Source: Syntrophaceae bacterium UBA2251
GTDB taxonomy: Bacteria; Desulfobacterota; Syntrophia; Syntrophales; UBA2251
DNA length: 33,050 nucleotides
Assembly: GCA_002347815.1 (NCBI GenBank)
Contig: DDXV01000014.1
Location: forward strand, 1 to 33,050
Reading direction: 5' to 3'
The translations under genes and the position numbers were made by a program. Shown here piece after piece: positions 7,964-16,516 of the stretch; position 1 is the first letter of the stretch, and every line of letters starts with the position of its first letter. The notes under the pieces are model-generated. The model ran no database searches. It saw only the letters and a program-made list of their open reading frames with translations, and had not been told where the DNA came from.

Positions 7964-9268
7964 TTATGTGGCGGAGTTGATGTAGCGCGTCACGCTCTCG
8001 GCGATGGTGCGGACGACCCGCTCGAATTCCTTCTCGTCCTTGTCGAGCAGGGTCATCCGGAATCCCGGCAGGGCGGTGAAGAACGACGTCAGCGGCACGA
8101 CGCAGATCCCGGTCGCCCCCAGGAGATAATACACGAAGCGCTTGTCGGGCTCGATCCGGTCGTGCACCAGCTTCTCGATGAACTGGCGGATGTCGTCGTG
8201 TTCGATGGGCAGGGTCTGGCGGTTGTTCAGGACCGCCTCGTTGAATACCGCCGTCATGTAGAAGGCCCCGTTCGTGCGGTTGACGATCAGGCACGGAACG
8301 TCGCGCAGGATGTCGTAGGCGATGTTGGAGAGCTTTTCGTAGTGGCGGACCCGCTCGTTCAGGTAATGGCCGTACTCCGCATGCTCCATGATCCGGGGAA
8401 TGGCGATCTGCGGCAGCGTCGTCGAGCAGACCTCGGACATCTTCTGGCTCAAGATGGCGCCGATGTAGCGGGAGAACGTCGCATCCTTGTCGGCGTTGTA
8501 CACCTCGATCCAGCCGCAGCGGGCGCCCGGCCAGGGGAATTCCTTCGAGATCCCCTTCATGCTGAATCCGGGCACGTCCTCGATGATGTCGGACAGCGGC
8601 AGCGTCTGCTTGCCGTTGTAGACGATGTTCTGGTAGGTCTCGTCGAAGATGAGGAACAGATCGTACTCCCTGGCGATCCGGACAATCTGCCGGAGGTTCT
8701 CCTCCGGATAGACGAAGCCGGTCGGGTTGTCCGGGTTGATGACGAGGATGCCGACGATGGCGTGATGGCTCTTCACCTTGAGCTCCAGCTCCCGGATGTC
8801 CGGGCACCAGCCGCTGTAAGGATTCATCCGGTAGGTATTCGGCGGAAAGGAGGCGTGGAGCACCTCCGCGAGCAGGTGCGTGGAGTAGGTCGGCTCCGGC
8901 AGGATGACCCGGGCATCGAGGCGGATAGAGCTGTAGGCGCGGGCAATGGCGTCGCCCAGGCCGTTGAAGAAGATGATGTCCTCCGGGGAGATCTGGACCT
9001 TGCCCCGCCGGTTGACCTTTTCGGCCAGGTATTCCCGGGTTTCGTTCATGCCCTTCGTCGGCGAATAGCCGTACGACAGGTCTTCCTCGAGAATCTTGAT
9101 CAGGACCTCTTTCATCCAGGCCGGGATCTGCTCCCCCTTGCTGATCGGATCGCCGATGTTCTCCCAGACGACCTCCCGACCGTAGGATTTCAGTTTATTG
9201 GCAACCGCCACGATGTTGCGGATCTCGTAGGTCAGGCCGCTGCCGCTCTTCGCAATATCGAACCTCAT
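7964..9268 (-). CDS. PLP-dependent class I/II aminotransferase
   Basis: A 434-residue fold-type I aminotransferase. Visible signatures are GYSPTKGMNETREYLAE near residue 67, the substrate loop NPDNPTG (178-184), the cofactor-pyridine aspartate in FDETYQN (Asp209), and the probable Schiff-base lysine in ISKEFPWPGARCGW (Lys242). It would transfer an amino group between an amino acid and a 2-oxo acid in the cytosol; substrate preference cannot be fixed from sequence, though alanine or aromatic amino acids are common for this subgroup. The ATG at 9268 is preceded by GGAAGAGG; the longer frame adds 11 residues without a better ribosome site. It is transcribed divergently from bioY and converges on the membrane-protein gene. 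Nothing looks damaged. Confidence 0.9.
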   Translation of the reverse strand: MRFDIAKSGSGLTYEIRNIVAVANKLKSYGREVVWENIGDPISKGEQIPAWMKEVLIKILEEDLSYGYSPTKGMNETREYLAEKVNRRGKVQISPEDIIFFNGLGDAIARAYSSIRLDARVILPEPTYSTHLLAEVLHASFPPNTYRMNPYSGWCPDIRELELKVKSHHAIVGILVINPDNPTGFVYPEENLRQIVRIAREYDLFLIFDETYQNIVYNGKQTLPLSDIIEDVPGFSMKGISKEFPWPGARCGWIEVYNADKDATFSRYIGAILSQKMSEVCSTTLPQIAIPRIMEHAEYGHYLNERVRHYEKLSNIAYDILRDVPCLIVNRTNGAFYMTAVFNEAVLNNRQTLPIEHDDIRQFIEKLVHDRIEPDKRFVYYLLGATGICVVPLTSFFTALPGFRMTLLDKDEKEFERVVRTIAESVTRYINSAT

Positions 9269-9408
9269 ACACGCCTCTTCCAACGCTGTCGCCCGCCGCA
9301 CGCGCCCGCCGACGGAACGGAATCTTTTGACCCGGAACCGGGTTCAGGGCCACGTTTCATAGTATAATTTGAGGGAAATAGCCAGATTTTTTTGAAAACC
9401 GGAATCGC

Positions 9409-9437
9409 TTGACTCGCCGTCCGCTCTTCCCTATACT
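9409..9437 (+). promoter_or_regulatory. sigma-70-type promoter for bioYMN
   Basis: TTGACT (9409-9414) and TATACT (9432-9437) are separated by exactly 17 bases. About 140 bases of leader follow before the bioY ATG at 9578. The 309-base divergent region (9269-9577) holds this promoter; I saw no recognisable BirA or BioR operator, although biotin-responsive control is expected for these genes. Confidence 0.65.
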
Positions 9438-9577
9438 CGCCCCCCGTGACGCGGATCGAGCCCGATCCGGCTCAACCAACGGCGTTTCCCCGAAGCGTTT
9501 CCGCCCAACGGGTCGCGGAAGAATCCTTGACACCGCTTGGCTTCAACGGGATCGGCCCGCCGGGAAGGAGAGGTTTC

Positions 9578-10120
9578 ATGAAGGATGCGGCCGGCCCCAT
9601 CACCCTGCGGGGCATGACCCGTGCGGCCCTGTTCGGCGCCCTGACGGCCGTGGGAGCCTTCATCTTCCTCCCGATCCCCCCCGTGCCGGTCACCCTCCAG
9701 ACCCTCTTTCTGTACCTGGCCGCGTCCACGCTGGGCGGCGCCCTGGGGGCCTGGAGCCAGACCGTGTACCTCCTGCTCGGCATCATCGGCCTGCCCGTCT
9801 TCGCCGGCGGCAAGGCGGGGCTCGGTGTCCTGATCGGGCCGACGGGCGGGTATCTGCTGGGATTCGTCCCGGCGGCCTGGATCGCCGGCCGCCTGATCGC
9901 CCTGAAGGCAAGGCCCGGCTTCGCCTGGGTGGCCTTTTCCCTGGCCGCCGGCACGGCCTGCCTTTATGGGACGGGCGTCGTCCAACTGGCCGTCGTGGGA
10001 AAGCTGGGCCTGGCGAAGGCCCTGACCGTCGGCATCCTCCCCTTCCTGCCGGGGGATGTTCTCAAGATCGCCGCGGCGACGGGCATCTTCCTCAAGGTCC
10101 GGGACCGCCTGAAACAATGA
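9578..10120 (+). CDS. bioY: biotin ECF transporter substrate-binding subunit BioY
   Basis: A 180-residue, strongly hydrophobic protein with about six membrane segments. It carries BioY hallmarks: FLPIPPVPVTLQTLFLYLA after the first helix, the LLLGIIGLPVFAGGKAG block and GPTGGYLLGF. BioY is the S-component that captures biotin at the outer face of the cytoplasmic membrane. The start is the ATG at 9578, preceded by GGAAGGAGAGG; a longer frame upstream contributes 44 residues of low-quality sequence and would include the promoter leader. It is followed 10 bases later by the ATPase subunit and then the T-component, so this is a dedicated BioMNY transporter rather than one depending on a shared energy-coupling module. 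Confidence 0.93.
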   Translation: MKDAAGPITLRGMTRAALFGALTAVGAFIFLPIPPVPVTLQTLFLYLAASTLGGALGAWSQTVYLLLGIIGLPVFAGGKAGLGVLIGPTGGYLLGFVPAAWIAGRLIALKARPGFAWVAFSLAAGTACLYGTGVVQLAVVGKLGLAKALTVGILPFLPGDVLKIAAATGIFLKVRDRLKQ

Positions 10121-10130
10121 GGAGCGAGGC

Positions 10131-10991
10131 GTGATCCAGTTTCAGTCCGTAACCTTTGCTTACGAGGGCGAGCCCCGCTCCGTCCTCAAGGGGGCGACGT
10201 TCGCCGTCGCCCCGGGAGAGCACGTCGTCCTGTCCGGTCCGAACGGCTGCGGCAAGACGACGCTTCTGAAGCACCTGAACGCCCTTCTCATCCCCACGAC
10301 CGGCGAGATTTCGATCGACGGCCTGAACACGCGGGACCGCCGCCACGCCCCGGAGATCCGTCGGCGCGTGGGGATGGTCTTCCAGAACCCCGACCGCCAG
10401 ATCGTGGGGATGACGGTGGAGGAGGACGTGGCCTTCGGCCCCGGCAACCTCGGTCTGCCGGCGGCAGACATCCGGCGGCGGGTGGATGCGGCCCTCGCGG
10501 CCGTCGACCTGGACGCCCTGAGACAGCGTTCCCCCCAGGCGCTCTCGGGCGGTGAGAAGCGCCTGCTCGCCATTGCCGGCGTCCTGGCCATGGAGCCGCG
10601 CTACCTGGCCCTGGATGAACCGACGGCCTACCTGGACCCCGTCGGCCGCCGCCGCGTCCTCGACGTCCTCGACCGCCTGCAGCGCGAAGGGATCGCGATT
10701 GTCCACGTCACCCACGATCTGGACGCCCTCCTGAACGCCGACCGCCTGCTCTCCCTGGACGGCGGCGTCATCCGCCACGACGGTCCGCCGCGCGCCATCC
10801 TGAAGGAACCGGGGGCATGGTCCGGGCTCGGCCTGGAAACGCCCCCCGTCGCCCGATTGCTGGAGCGCCTGCGGCAGGACGGCGTCGATCTCCCCGCGGA
10901 CGTCCTGACGGTGGAGGAGGCCGCCCGGGCGCTGCAGGGCCTCCTGGCCGGGCGCGACGCCGGCGGGAGAACGGAGGGCGGGCCGCCATGA
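10131..10991 (+). CDS. bioM: ECF transporter ATPase (BioM/EcfA type)
   Basis: A 286-residue ABC ATPase. The Walker A loop is GPNGCGKTT (36-44), the Q-loop region is VFQNPDRQIVGMTVEEDVAFGP, typical of energy-coupling-factor ATPases, the signature is LSGGEKRL, Walker B is YLALDEPTAYLDP, and the switch histidine is in HVTHD. After the nucleotide-binding domain there is a C-terminal extension of about 60 residues. It powers biotin uptake with BioN and BioY at the membrane. It starts with GTG after GGAGCGAGGC and its stop overlaps the bioN start as ATGA, so translation is coupled. Because it is the only ATPase in the cluster, it probably acts as a homodimer. Confidence 0.92.
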   Translation: MIQFQSVTFAYEGEPRSVLKGATFAVAPGEHVVLSGPNGCGKTTLLKHLNALLIPTTGEISIDGLNTRDRRHAPEIRRRVGMVFQNPDRQIVGMTVEEDVAFGPGNLGLPAADIRRRVDAALAAVDLDALRQRSPQALSGGEKRLLAIAGVLAMEPRYLALDEPTAYLDPVGRRRVLDVLDRLQREGIAIVHVTHDLDALLNADRLLSLDGGVIRHDGPPRAILKEPGAWSGLGLETPPVARLLERLRQDGVDLPADVLTVEEAARALQGLLAGRDAGGRTEGGPP

Positions 10992-11785
10992 TTCCCTCCG
11001 GCCAGTACCTCCCCGGAGACGGGCCGATCCATCGGCTCGATCCGCGCGTGAAGATCCTCTGGGCCGTCGCCTTCAGCATCCTCCTGTTTCAGGCGGGACC
11101 CGCGGGCGGCGTCCTCCTGACGGCGCTCCTGGCGGCCGTCGGCGCCATGTCCGGCATCCCGTTCCGCCGCTTTCTGTCCGCCCTGGGCCCGCTGTGGGTC
11201 CTCGTCGCCCTCCTGTTTCTCCTGCATGCCTTTTTTTCGAACGGGCCGGTCCTGTTCGCCCTGCCGGGCCTGCCGATCGCCCTCACCTCCACCGGCCTCG
11301 CGCGGGGATTCACCGTCGCCTGGCAGTTCCTCTGCCTGGTCTCCGCGGGCCTCTTCCTGACCCTGACCACGCCGCCGGGGCTCCTGGTCCTGGGCCTCGA
11401 ACGGCTGCTCAAACCGACGGGACGCCTCGGCGTGCCCTACACGGAGCTCGCCTTCACGGTTTCGCTCGCCCTGCGCTTCCTGCCCATGCTCCACGAAACG
11501 TTCCTGCAGGTCCGCGATGCCCAGCGCTCCCGGGGCTCCGACACCCAAAGCGGACCGCTTCCCGGGCGCCTCCGGGCCGTCTCCGCCCTCGTTCTCCCCC
11601 TGCTCCTGGGGACCTTACGCCAGGCCGACGCCCTGGTCGAGGCCATGGAGGCGCGGGGCTACCGCCCCGGCCCCCGGACGGGCCTGACAACCCTGCGCTT
11701 CACGCCGCCGGACGTCGCGGCCTGCGTTCTGCTGGGACTGATCGTCGCCTTGATGGCGCTGCCCCTGGCCTTCCGGCTCTTTTGA
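10988..11785 (+). CDS. bioN: ECF transporter transmembrane subunit (BioN/EcfT type)
   Basis: A 265-residue T-component (CbiQ/EcfT family). It opens with the conserved HRLDPRVKILW segment, has about five hydrophobic helices, and carries two short Arg-containing coupling motifs: DAQRSRG in the first coupling helix and MEARGYR in the second, which contact the ATPase. It links ATP hydrolysis by the preceding ATPase to the BioY substrate subunit. It overlaps that ATPase by four bases. Nothing follows it on this strand before the promoter at 11818, so the transporter forms its own three-gene operon. Confidence 0.92.
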   Translation: MIPSGQYLPGDGPIHRLDPRVKILWAVAFSILLFQAGPAGGVLLTALLAAVGAMSGIPFRRFLSALGPLWVLVALLFLLHAFFSNGPVLFALPGLPIALTSTGLARGFTVAWQFLCLVSAGLFLTLTTPPGLLVLGLERLLKPTGRLGVPYTELAFTVSLALRFLPMLHETFLQVRDAQRSRGSDTQSGPLPGRLRAVSALVLPLLLGTLRQADALVEAMEARGYRPGPRTGLTTLRFTPPDVAACVLLGLIVALMALPLAFRLF

Positions 11786-11817
11786 GGCCGCCCCGGCGGT
11801 CGTGACGGCCATTTTTG

Positions 11818-11847
11818 TTGACAAGCCCCGCCCTTTTCTCCTACACT
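11818..11847 (+). promoter_or_regulatory. sigma-70-type promoter for the RNase D-like gene
   Basis: A perfect TTGACA (11818-11823) is separated by 18 bases from TACACT (11842-11847). The predicted transcript starts about 70 bases before the ATG at 11927. Confidence 0.6.
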
Positions 11848-11926
11848 CCCACGCGACGCCGGGGATGTGAAACCGTCCCGTCTTCCCGAGAGCGGAAGTT
11901 CGCGGCGGCCGGAAAGACGCGCAACC

Positions 11927-12808
11927 ATGAACGGCCCCTGGATATGGATCGACAGCCCCGACAAGCTGCGGGACGCCCGGCAAAAGATTCTTCAAAGCCG
12001 CGCCCTGTGCATCGACACGGAGTACGACTCCTTTCGCTACTTCCGGGAGAGGCTTTGCCTGATCCAGATCCGTGACGGGGCGACGACCTACCTGTTCGAT
12101 CCGCTCGATTCCCTGGATTTCTCGTTTCTCGGCGATCCCTTCGCGGATCCGGCCGTCCTCAAGATTTTCCACGCCGGCGACAACGACATCCGCCTGCTCA
12201 AGCGGGATTACGGCTTCCAGTTTTGTCGCCTCTTCGACACGCAGCGGGCGGCGAGCCTGCTCGGAAGCCAGCACCTCGCCCTGTCCACCGTGATCGACGC
12301 GTTTCTCAAAATCGATCTGGACAAGACCAAGAAGATGCAGCGTTCCCGGTGGGACCGGCGCCCGCTCTCGGACGCCCAGATTCGCTATGCCATCCGGGAC
12401 ACGCTCTTCCTCTTCCCCCTCTATGAAACCCTATCGGCACTGCTCGCGGAGCGCGGGCTGACCGAACAGGCAGAGGCGGTCTTTGCGGGGATGGCGGCCG
12501 TCGTCTGGCAGGAGAAGATCCCGCATCCCCACGCCCACGAGCGGATCCCCGGGTATGAGGTCCTGACCGACGACGAGCGGCTCCGCCTCCGGCGGCTCGT
12601 CGAGTGGCGCTTCGCCAAGGCCCGGGAGGTGGACCGGTCGGCATTCATGGTGCTCTCCGATCAGGAACTCCTGCGCCTTTCGCAGAGCCGGACGCCGACA
12701 CTGGCGTTCTTCCGGAAGGAGGGGCTCCTTCCTCCGGGAAAGATCGACCGCTACGGAACGGAGGTGCTGGCGGTCCTGACGGCGGCCGGCACGTCCCCGG
12801 CCGGCTGA
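11927..12808 (+). CDS. ribonuclease D-like 3'-5' exonuclease with HRDC-like domain
   Basis: A 293-residue DEDD-family exonuclease. Exo I is CIDTEYDSF (Asp30 and Glu32), Exo II is FHAGDNDIRLL, and Exo III is QIRYAIRDTLFLFPLYE with the Tyr and Asp expected of the DEDDy type. The C-terminal third (LTDDERLRLRRLVEWRFAKAREVDRS through LRLSQSRTPTLAFFRKEG) has the length and pattern of an HRDC nucleic-acid-binding domain. RNase D-type enzymes trim the 3' ends of tRNA and other small RNAs. The ATG at 11927 was preferred because the extra 20 residues upstream are basic and featureless; the Shine-Dalgarno (GGAAAG) is weak in either case. It has its own promoter and stands alone. Confidence 0.88.
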   Translation: MNGPWIWIDSPDKLRDARQKILQSRALCIDTEYDSFRYFRERLCLIQIRDGATTYLFDPLDSLDFSFLGDPFADPAVLKIFHAGDNDIRLLKRDYGFQFCRLFDTQRAASLLGSQHLALSTVIDAFLKIDLDKTKKMQRSRWDRRPLSDAQIRYAIRDTLFLFPLYETLSALLAERGLTEQAEAVFAGMAAVVWQEKIPHPHAHERIPGYEVLTDDERLRLRRLVEWRFAKAREVDRSAFMVLSDQELLRLSQSRTPTLAFFRKEGLLPPGKIDRYGTEVLAVLTAAGTSPAG

Positions 12809-12838
12809 GGGGGCGGGGAACGGCCCCCTGTCGTACCG

Positions 12839-12867
12839 TTGACGTTTTCCCGAATGTGTGCTATCGA
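12839..12867 (+). promoter_or_regulatory. possible sigma-70-type promoter for the acyl-CoA dehydrogenase/ETF operon
   Basis: TTGACG (12839-12844) and TATCGA (12862-12867) are 17 bases apart, with TG just upstream of the -10 region. It lies about 58 bases before the dehydrogenase ATG. The -10 element matches the consensus only partly. Confidence 0.45.
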
Positions 12868-12924
12868 GCCGCCCTTTGAACGAACCGTGCTTGCAAATAT
12901 GAACAGAGGCCGTCCCGAAACCCG

Positions 12925-14067
12925 ATGAACACCTTTCTGACCGACAAGAACCGCGCCGTCCGGCGCGCCGTGCGGGCCTTCTGCGAGCGGGAAATCGCCC
13001 CCGTCGCCAGGCAGATCGACCAGGAAGCGAGCTTCCCCTGGGAGGTGGCGGACAAGATGGGACGGCTGGGCTATTTCGGCATCCAGGCGCCGAAGGCCCT
13101 GGACGGCGCCGAACTGGATACGGTGAGCTACGTCCTCATTATCGAGGAAATCTCCCGCGCGTCCGGGGGGCTGGGTCTATGCGTCACCGTCCACAACAGC
13201 GTCGCCGTCGCCCCGCTCCTCGCCTTCGGAACGGAGGCGCAGAAACAGCGCTGGATCCCGCCCCTGGCGCGCGGCGAAAAGATCGGGGCCTTCTGCCTCA
13301 CCGAGCCCAACGCCGGCTCCGACGCCTCCGGCATCGAGGCCACGGCGCTGAAGGACGGGGACCATTACTGCGTCAATGCCGGGAAGGTCCTGGTCACGAA
13401 CGGCGGCATCGCCGACCTCTGTCTCATCTTTGCCCGGACGGATCCCAAGGCGGGCCGGCGAGGGATCAGTGTCATCGTCGCCGAACGGGGGACCCCGGGG
13501 TTCTCGGTGGGCGACCTCGAGGACCTCTGCGGGATGCGCGCCAACCCGGTGAGTTCCATCCGGCTGACGGACTGCCGGATACCCGTCGAGAATCGGCTCG
13601 GCCGCGAAGGCATGGGCCTCGCCATCGGTCTCGCCGCCCTGGACACGGGCCGGATCGGCATCGCCGCCCAGGCGGTGGGGATCGCCCAGGCCGCCCTCGA
13701 AGAATCCGTCCGCTATGCCAAAGCGCGGCGGCAGTTCGGCGTGCCCATCGCCCGACACCAGAGCATCCAGCAGATGATCGCCGACATGGCCACCGATCTC
13801 GATGCGGCCCGCCTGATGGTGCTTCGCGCCGCCGTCCGCCGGGACCGGGGAGAGCCGTTTTCCCAGGCCTCGGCGATGGCGAAGCTCCACGCCTCGGAAG
13901 CGGCCATGCGGATCACGGATCAAGCGGTCCAGATCCACGGCGGCTACGGCTATTCGAAGGCCTACCCCGTCGAACGCTACTGGCGGGACGCCCGGGTGAC
14001 CCGGATCTACGAGGGGACCTCGGAGATCCACCGGATGGTCATCGCCCGCGGCGTGCTGGGAGACTGA
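12925..14067 (+). CDS. acyl-CoA dehydrogenase
   Basis: A 380-residue FAD enzyme with the complete acyl-CoA dehydrogenase fold. The signature FCLTEPNAGSDASGIEATA lines the flavin and substrate pocket, KVLVTNGGIADLCLIFA follows, ARRQFGVPIARHQSIQQMIADMA is the C-terminal helical FAD contact, and VQIHGGYGYSKAYPVERYWRDARV leads to the catalytic base in IYEGTSEIHR (second Glu), in the position used by short- and medium-chain enzymes. It oxidises acyl-CoA to the 2-enoyl-CoA and passes electrons to ETF. Directly downstream, with gaps of only three and four bases, come etfB and etfA, so the dehydrogenase and its acceptor are co-expressed. The chain length of the substrate is not readable. The start ATG has no strong Shine-Dalgarno, so a slightly different start is possible. 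Confidence 0.92.
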   Translation: MNTFLTDKNRAVRRAVRAFCEREIAPVARQIDQEASFPWEVADKMGRLGYFGIQAPKALDGAELDTVSYVLIIEEISRASGGLGLCVTVHNSVAVAPLLAFGTEAQKQRWIPPLARGEKIGAFCLTEPNAGSDASGIEATALKDGDHYCVNAGKVLVTNGGIADLCLIFARTDPKAGRRGISVIVAERGTPGFSVGDLEDLCGMRANPVSSIRLTDCRIPVENRLGREGMGLAIGLAALDTGRIGIAAQAVGIAQAALEESVRYAKARRQFGVPIARHQSIQQMIADMATDLDAARLMVLRAAVRRDRGEPFSQASAMAKLHASEAAMRITDQAVQIHGGYGYSKAYPVERYWRDARVTRIYEGTSEIHRMVIARGVLGD

Positions 14068-14070
14068 GCC

Positions 14071-14841
14071 ATGAACATCGTCTGCTGCCTGAAATCGGTC
14101 CTCCTCGCCGCGCCGGAAAGGCAGGTCGTGCGCACGGCGGACCTCTCGGACCTGAACCCCTTCGACCGGCCCGTCCTCGAGACGGCCCTGCGCCTGCGGG
14201 AGGAGACCGGCGGATGCATCACGGCTCTGTCCATGGGGCCGCCCGCCGCCGCCGACGCCCTCCGCCAGGCCCTGGCCCTGGGTGCGGACCGGGCCGTCCT
14301 GCTCTGCGACCGGGCCTTGGCCGGCGCGGATACCCTGGCCACCTCGACCGCGCTCGCCGCGGCCGTCGCTCGCCTCCTGCCGTACGACCTTCTCCTCTTC
14401 GGCACCCGGACCTCCGACAGCGACACGGGCCAGGTCGGGCCCCAGACCGCCGTCCGGCTCGGGCTGCCGCTCGTGACGTGGGTGCATGCCCTGGAGCGGA
14501 CGGCGTCGGGATTCGTCGCGGAGCGCCGGGCGGACGGCTTTCGGGAACGGTTTGCGGTGACGCTGCCCGCCGCCATGACCATCCATCCGGCCGCGGTCAC
14601 GCCCCGGGACGAAACCCTGGGCGGCATCGATGCCGCCTACGAGCACGGCGTCATCGAGACCTGGGGACTCGAAGCCCTCGGGTGCGATCCCGCCGAGGTC
14701 GGCGAAGCCGGCTCGCCCACGCGGGTCGTCTCCCTCGCGAAGAAAACCCGGGACCGGAAATGCGAACTCCTGACCGGCGCTGGCGAGGAGGTCGCGGAGG
14801 CCCTCGTCCGGACACTCGCCGACCGGGGATTGATCGGATAG
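14071..14841 (+). CDS. etfB: electron transfer flavoprotein subunit beta
   Basis: A 256-residue ETF beta subunit. It begins MNIVCCLKSV in the usual way, has NPFDRPVLETALRLRE, GADRAVLLCD and the strand-loop FGTRTSDSDTGQVGPQTAVRLGLPLVTWV, which matches the conserved ETF-beta signature around the AMP site. In the alpha/beta dimer, ETF takes electrons from acyl-CoA dehydrogenase via the FAD held mainly by the alpha subunit. The Shine-Dalgarno is GGGAGA, 7 bases before the ATG. I could not determine whether it belongs to the bifurcating group. The gene is intact and sits between the dehydrogenase and the unusual etfA fusion. Confidence 0.92.
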   Translation: MNIVCCLKSVLLAAPERQVVRTADLSDLNPFDRPVLETALRLREETGGCITALSMGPPAAADALRQALALGADRAVLLCDRALAGADTLATSTALAAAVARLLPYDLLLFGTRTSDSDTGQVGPQTAVRLGLPLVTWVHALERTASGFVAERRADGFRERFAVTLPAAMTIHPAAVTPRDETLGGIDAAYEHGVIETWGLEALGCDPAEVGEAGSPTRVVSLAKKTRDRKCELLTGAGEEVAEALVRTLADRGLIG

Positions 14842-14845
14842 AACG

Positions 14846-16453
14846 ATGCCCATGCAATCGCACACGGAAATCTGGGTGGTGGCCGATCTGAGGAGCGAGC
14901 GGCTCTTCGGCTACACCCTGAACCTTCTGGCCAAGGCGCGGGAACTCGCCCAAGCGGTCTCGGGCCGGGCGGCGGTCGTCGTTCTCGAGCCCCCGCCTCC
15001 GGCGCCCGCGGAGCCGGCGGGACTGCCTCCGAACGAGGCGGTTGCGCGCAGTCTGGCGCACGGGGCGGATCTCGTCTACCGGCTCGCGGACCCCCTCCTG
15101 GCCGCGCCGCGGGCGGATTGTTTCGCCCTGGCCCTCGCGTCCGCCGTCCGTCGCCGCGCCCCGCGCCTCGTCCTGTGCGCGCTGACGGACTTCGGACGCG
15201 AACTGGCCGCGCGCACGGCCCGTTTGCACGATGCGGGCCTGATCGCCGACTGCGCGGATCTCCGCTGGCAGGCCGGCGGCATCGTCGCCTCCTGCCCGTC
15301 CTGGGGAGGGGAAATCACCGCCGAAATCACCTATGCCGATCCGGACCGGACGGGCTTCGCGACGGTCCATCCCCACATCCGCACGTCCGTCGCCGCCGCT
15401 GGCACGCCCGGCGTCGAGGAGCGCCTCGCCATCGGCGACCTGACGCCGCCGACGGGGCTCGCCCTGCTCTCCCGCGAACCGGAACCGGAAGGCCGGAGGC
15501 GCCTGGAGGACGCGGAGACCGTCGTCGTCGGCGGGGGCGGCCTGGGCAGCGCGGACGGATTTCACCTGCTGAGGGAACTCGCCGTCGCCCTCGGCGCGGA
15601 GGTCGGCGCAACCCGGCCGCCTGTGGCCCAGCACTGGGTGGACGAAGACCGCCTCATCGGCCAGACGGGCAAGACGGTCCACCCCCGGCTCCTCGTGTCG
15701 GTCGGAACATCGGGCGCAATCCAGTACACGGCCGGCATCGCGGAATCCGAAACGATCGTCGCCGTCAACCGGGACGCCGAGGCCCCGATTTTCGCCCTCG
15801 CCGATATCGGCGTCGTGGCCGATGCCCGAACCTTCCTGCCCCTCCTCACGGCGAAGGTGAAGCAGACCGTCATGCGCGGCCTGGCCGATCTGATCTGGGA
15901 CGAGCACGAGAAGGACGGAGCGGAATCCTTCGGGGCCCGGATCCGGAAGATCCGCGAGGCCCGCGACTGGACACCCGCCGCGCTTGCCGAGGCCACCGGG
16001 CAGACCCCGGAGTTCGTCGCCCAGGTCGAGCGCGAAGAGGTCGCGCCGCCGGTCGCCTTCCTGCTGCGCCTGGCGGCGGCCCTGGGCGTGGATCCCTCGA
16101 CCTTCCTCAGCCGGGAAGAAAAGACGCACCTCCGGGACCAGCGGGCCCAGGCCTATATCAAACGCACCCAGAACTACTCGTATCAGAATCTGACCCCGGA
16201 GGCGGCGCACGACCATCTGAAGGCCTTTCTCATCACCATCGATCCGAAGCAGGCGCACAAGCCGGTGGCCTACAAGCACGAGGGCGAGGAGTTCATTTTT
16301 GTGATGGCGGGCGAACTGGAGCTCACCCTGGGCAGCAAGGCCCATCACCTCCATCCCGGGGAGTCGATCCATTTCAACTCCGACACCCCCCACAAGCTCA
16401 AAAGCCTCTCCAGCGTGGAGACCCGCTGCCTTGTCGTCCTGTACACAATATGA
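14846..16453 (+). CDS. etfA: ETF alpha subunit fused to an XRE-type HTH and a cupin domain
   Basis: A single open frame of 535 residues holds three modules. Residues 1 to about 340 are a full ETF alpha subunit, including VVVGGGGLGS (226-235), GQTGKTVHPRLLVSVGTSGA (272-291), which forms the FAD site, and the terminal ALADIGVVADA block where ordinary alpha subunits end. After a linker of about 15 residues (WDEHEKDGAE), residues 361-422 form an XRE/Cro helix-turn-helix (SFGARIRKIREARDWTPAAL, then LLRLAAALGVDPSTFLS). Residues 455-535 are a cupin with YKHEGEEFIFVMAGELELTL and HPGESIHFNSDTPHKLKS. Separate XRE-cupin proteins are common one-component regulators of metabolic genes; here the regulator is joined to the electron carrier. 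Inference: the protein may sense flavin redox state or acyl ligands and control its own operon. Alternative: loss of a stop codon joined two genes that still work independently. I see no frameshift. Confidence 0.9.
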   Translation: MPMQSHTEIWVVADLRSERLFGYTLNLLAKARELAQAVSGRAAVVVLEPPPPAPAEPAGLPPNEAVARSLAHGADLVYRLADPLLAAPRADCFALALASAVRRRAPRLVLCALTDFGRELAARTARLHDAGLIADCADLRWQAGGIVASCPSWGGEITAEITYADPDRTGFATVHPHIRTSVAAAGTPGVEERLAIGDLTPPTGLALLSREPEPEGRRRLEDAETVVVGGGGLGSADGFHLLRELAVALGAEVGATRPPVAQHWVDEDRLIGQTGKTVHPRLLVSVGTSGAIQYTAGIAESETIVAVNRDAEAPIFALADIGVVADARTFLPLLTAKVKQTVMRGLADLIWDEHEKDGAESFGARIRKIREARDWTPAALAEATGQTPEFVAQVEREEVAPPVAFLLRLAAALGVDPSTFLSREEKTHLRDQRAQAYIKRTQNYSYQNLTPEAAHDHLKAFLITIDPKQAHKPVAYKHEGEEFIFVMAGELELTLGSKAHHLHPGESIHFNSDTPHKLKSLSSVETRCLVVLYTI

Positions 16454-16516
16454 TACACGGGACGGAAGCGAAGGGTCCCGCCGACGGCGCGGCCCTTCTG
16501 TCCGGAGGATCAAGCA

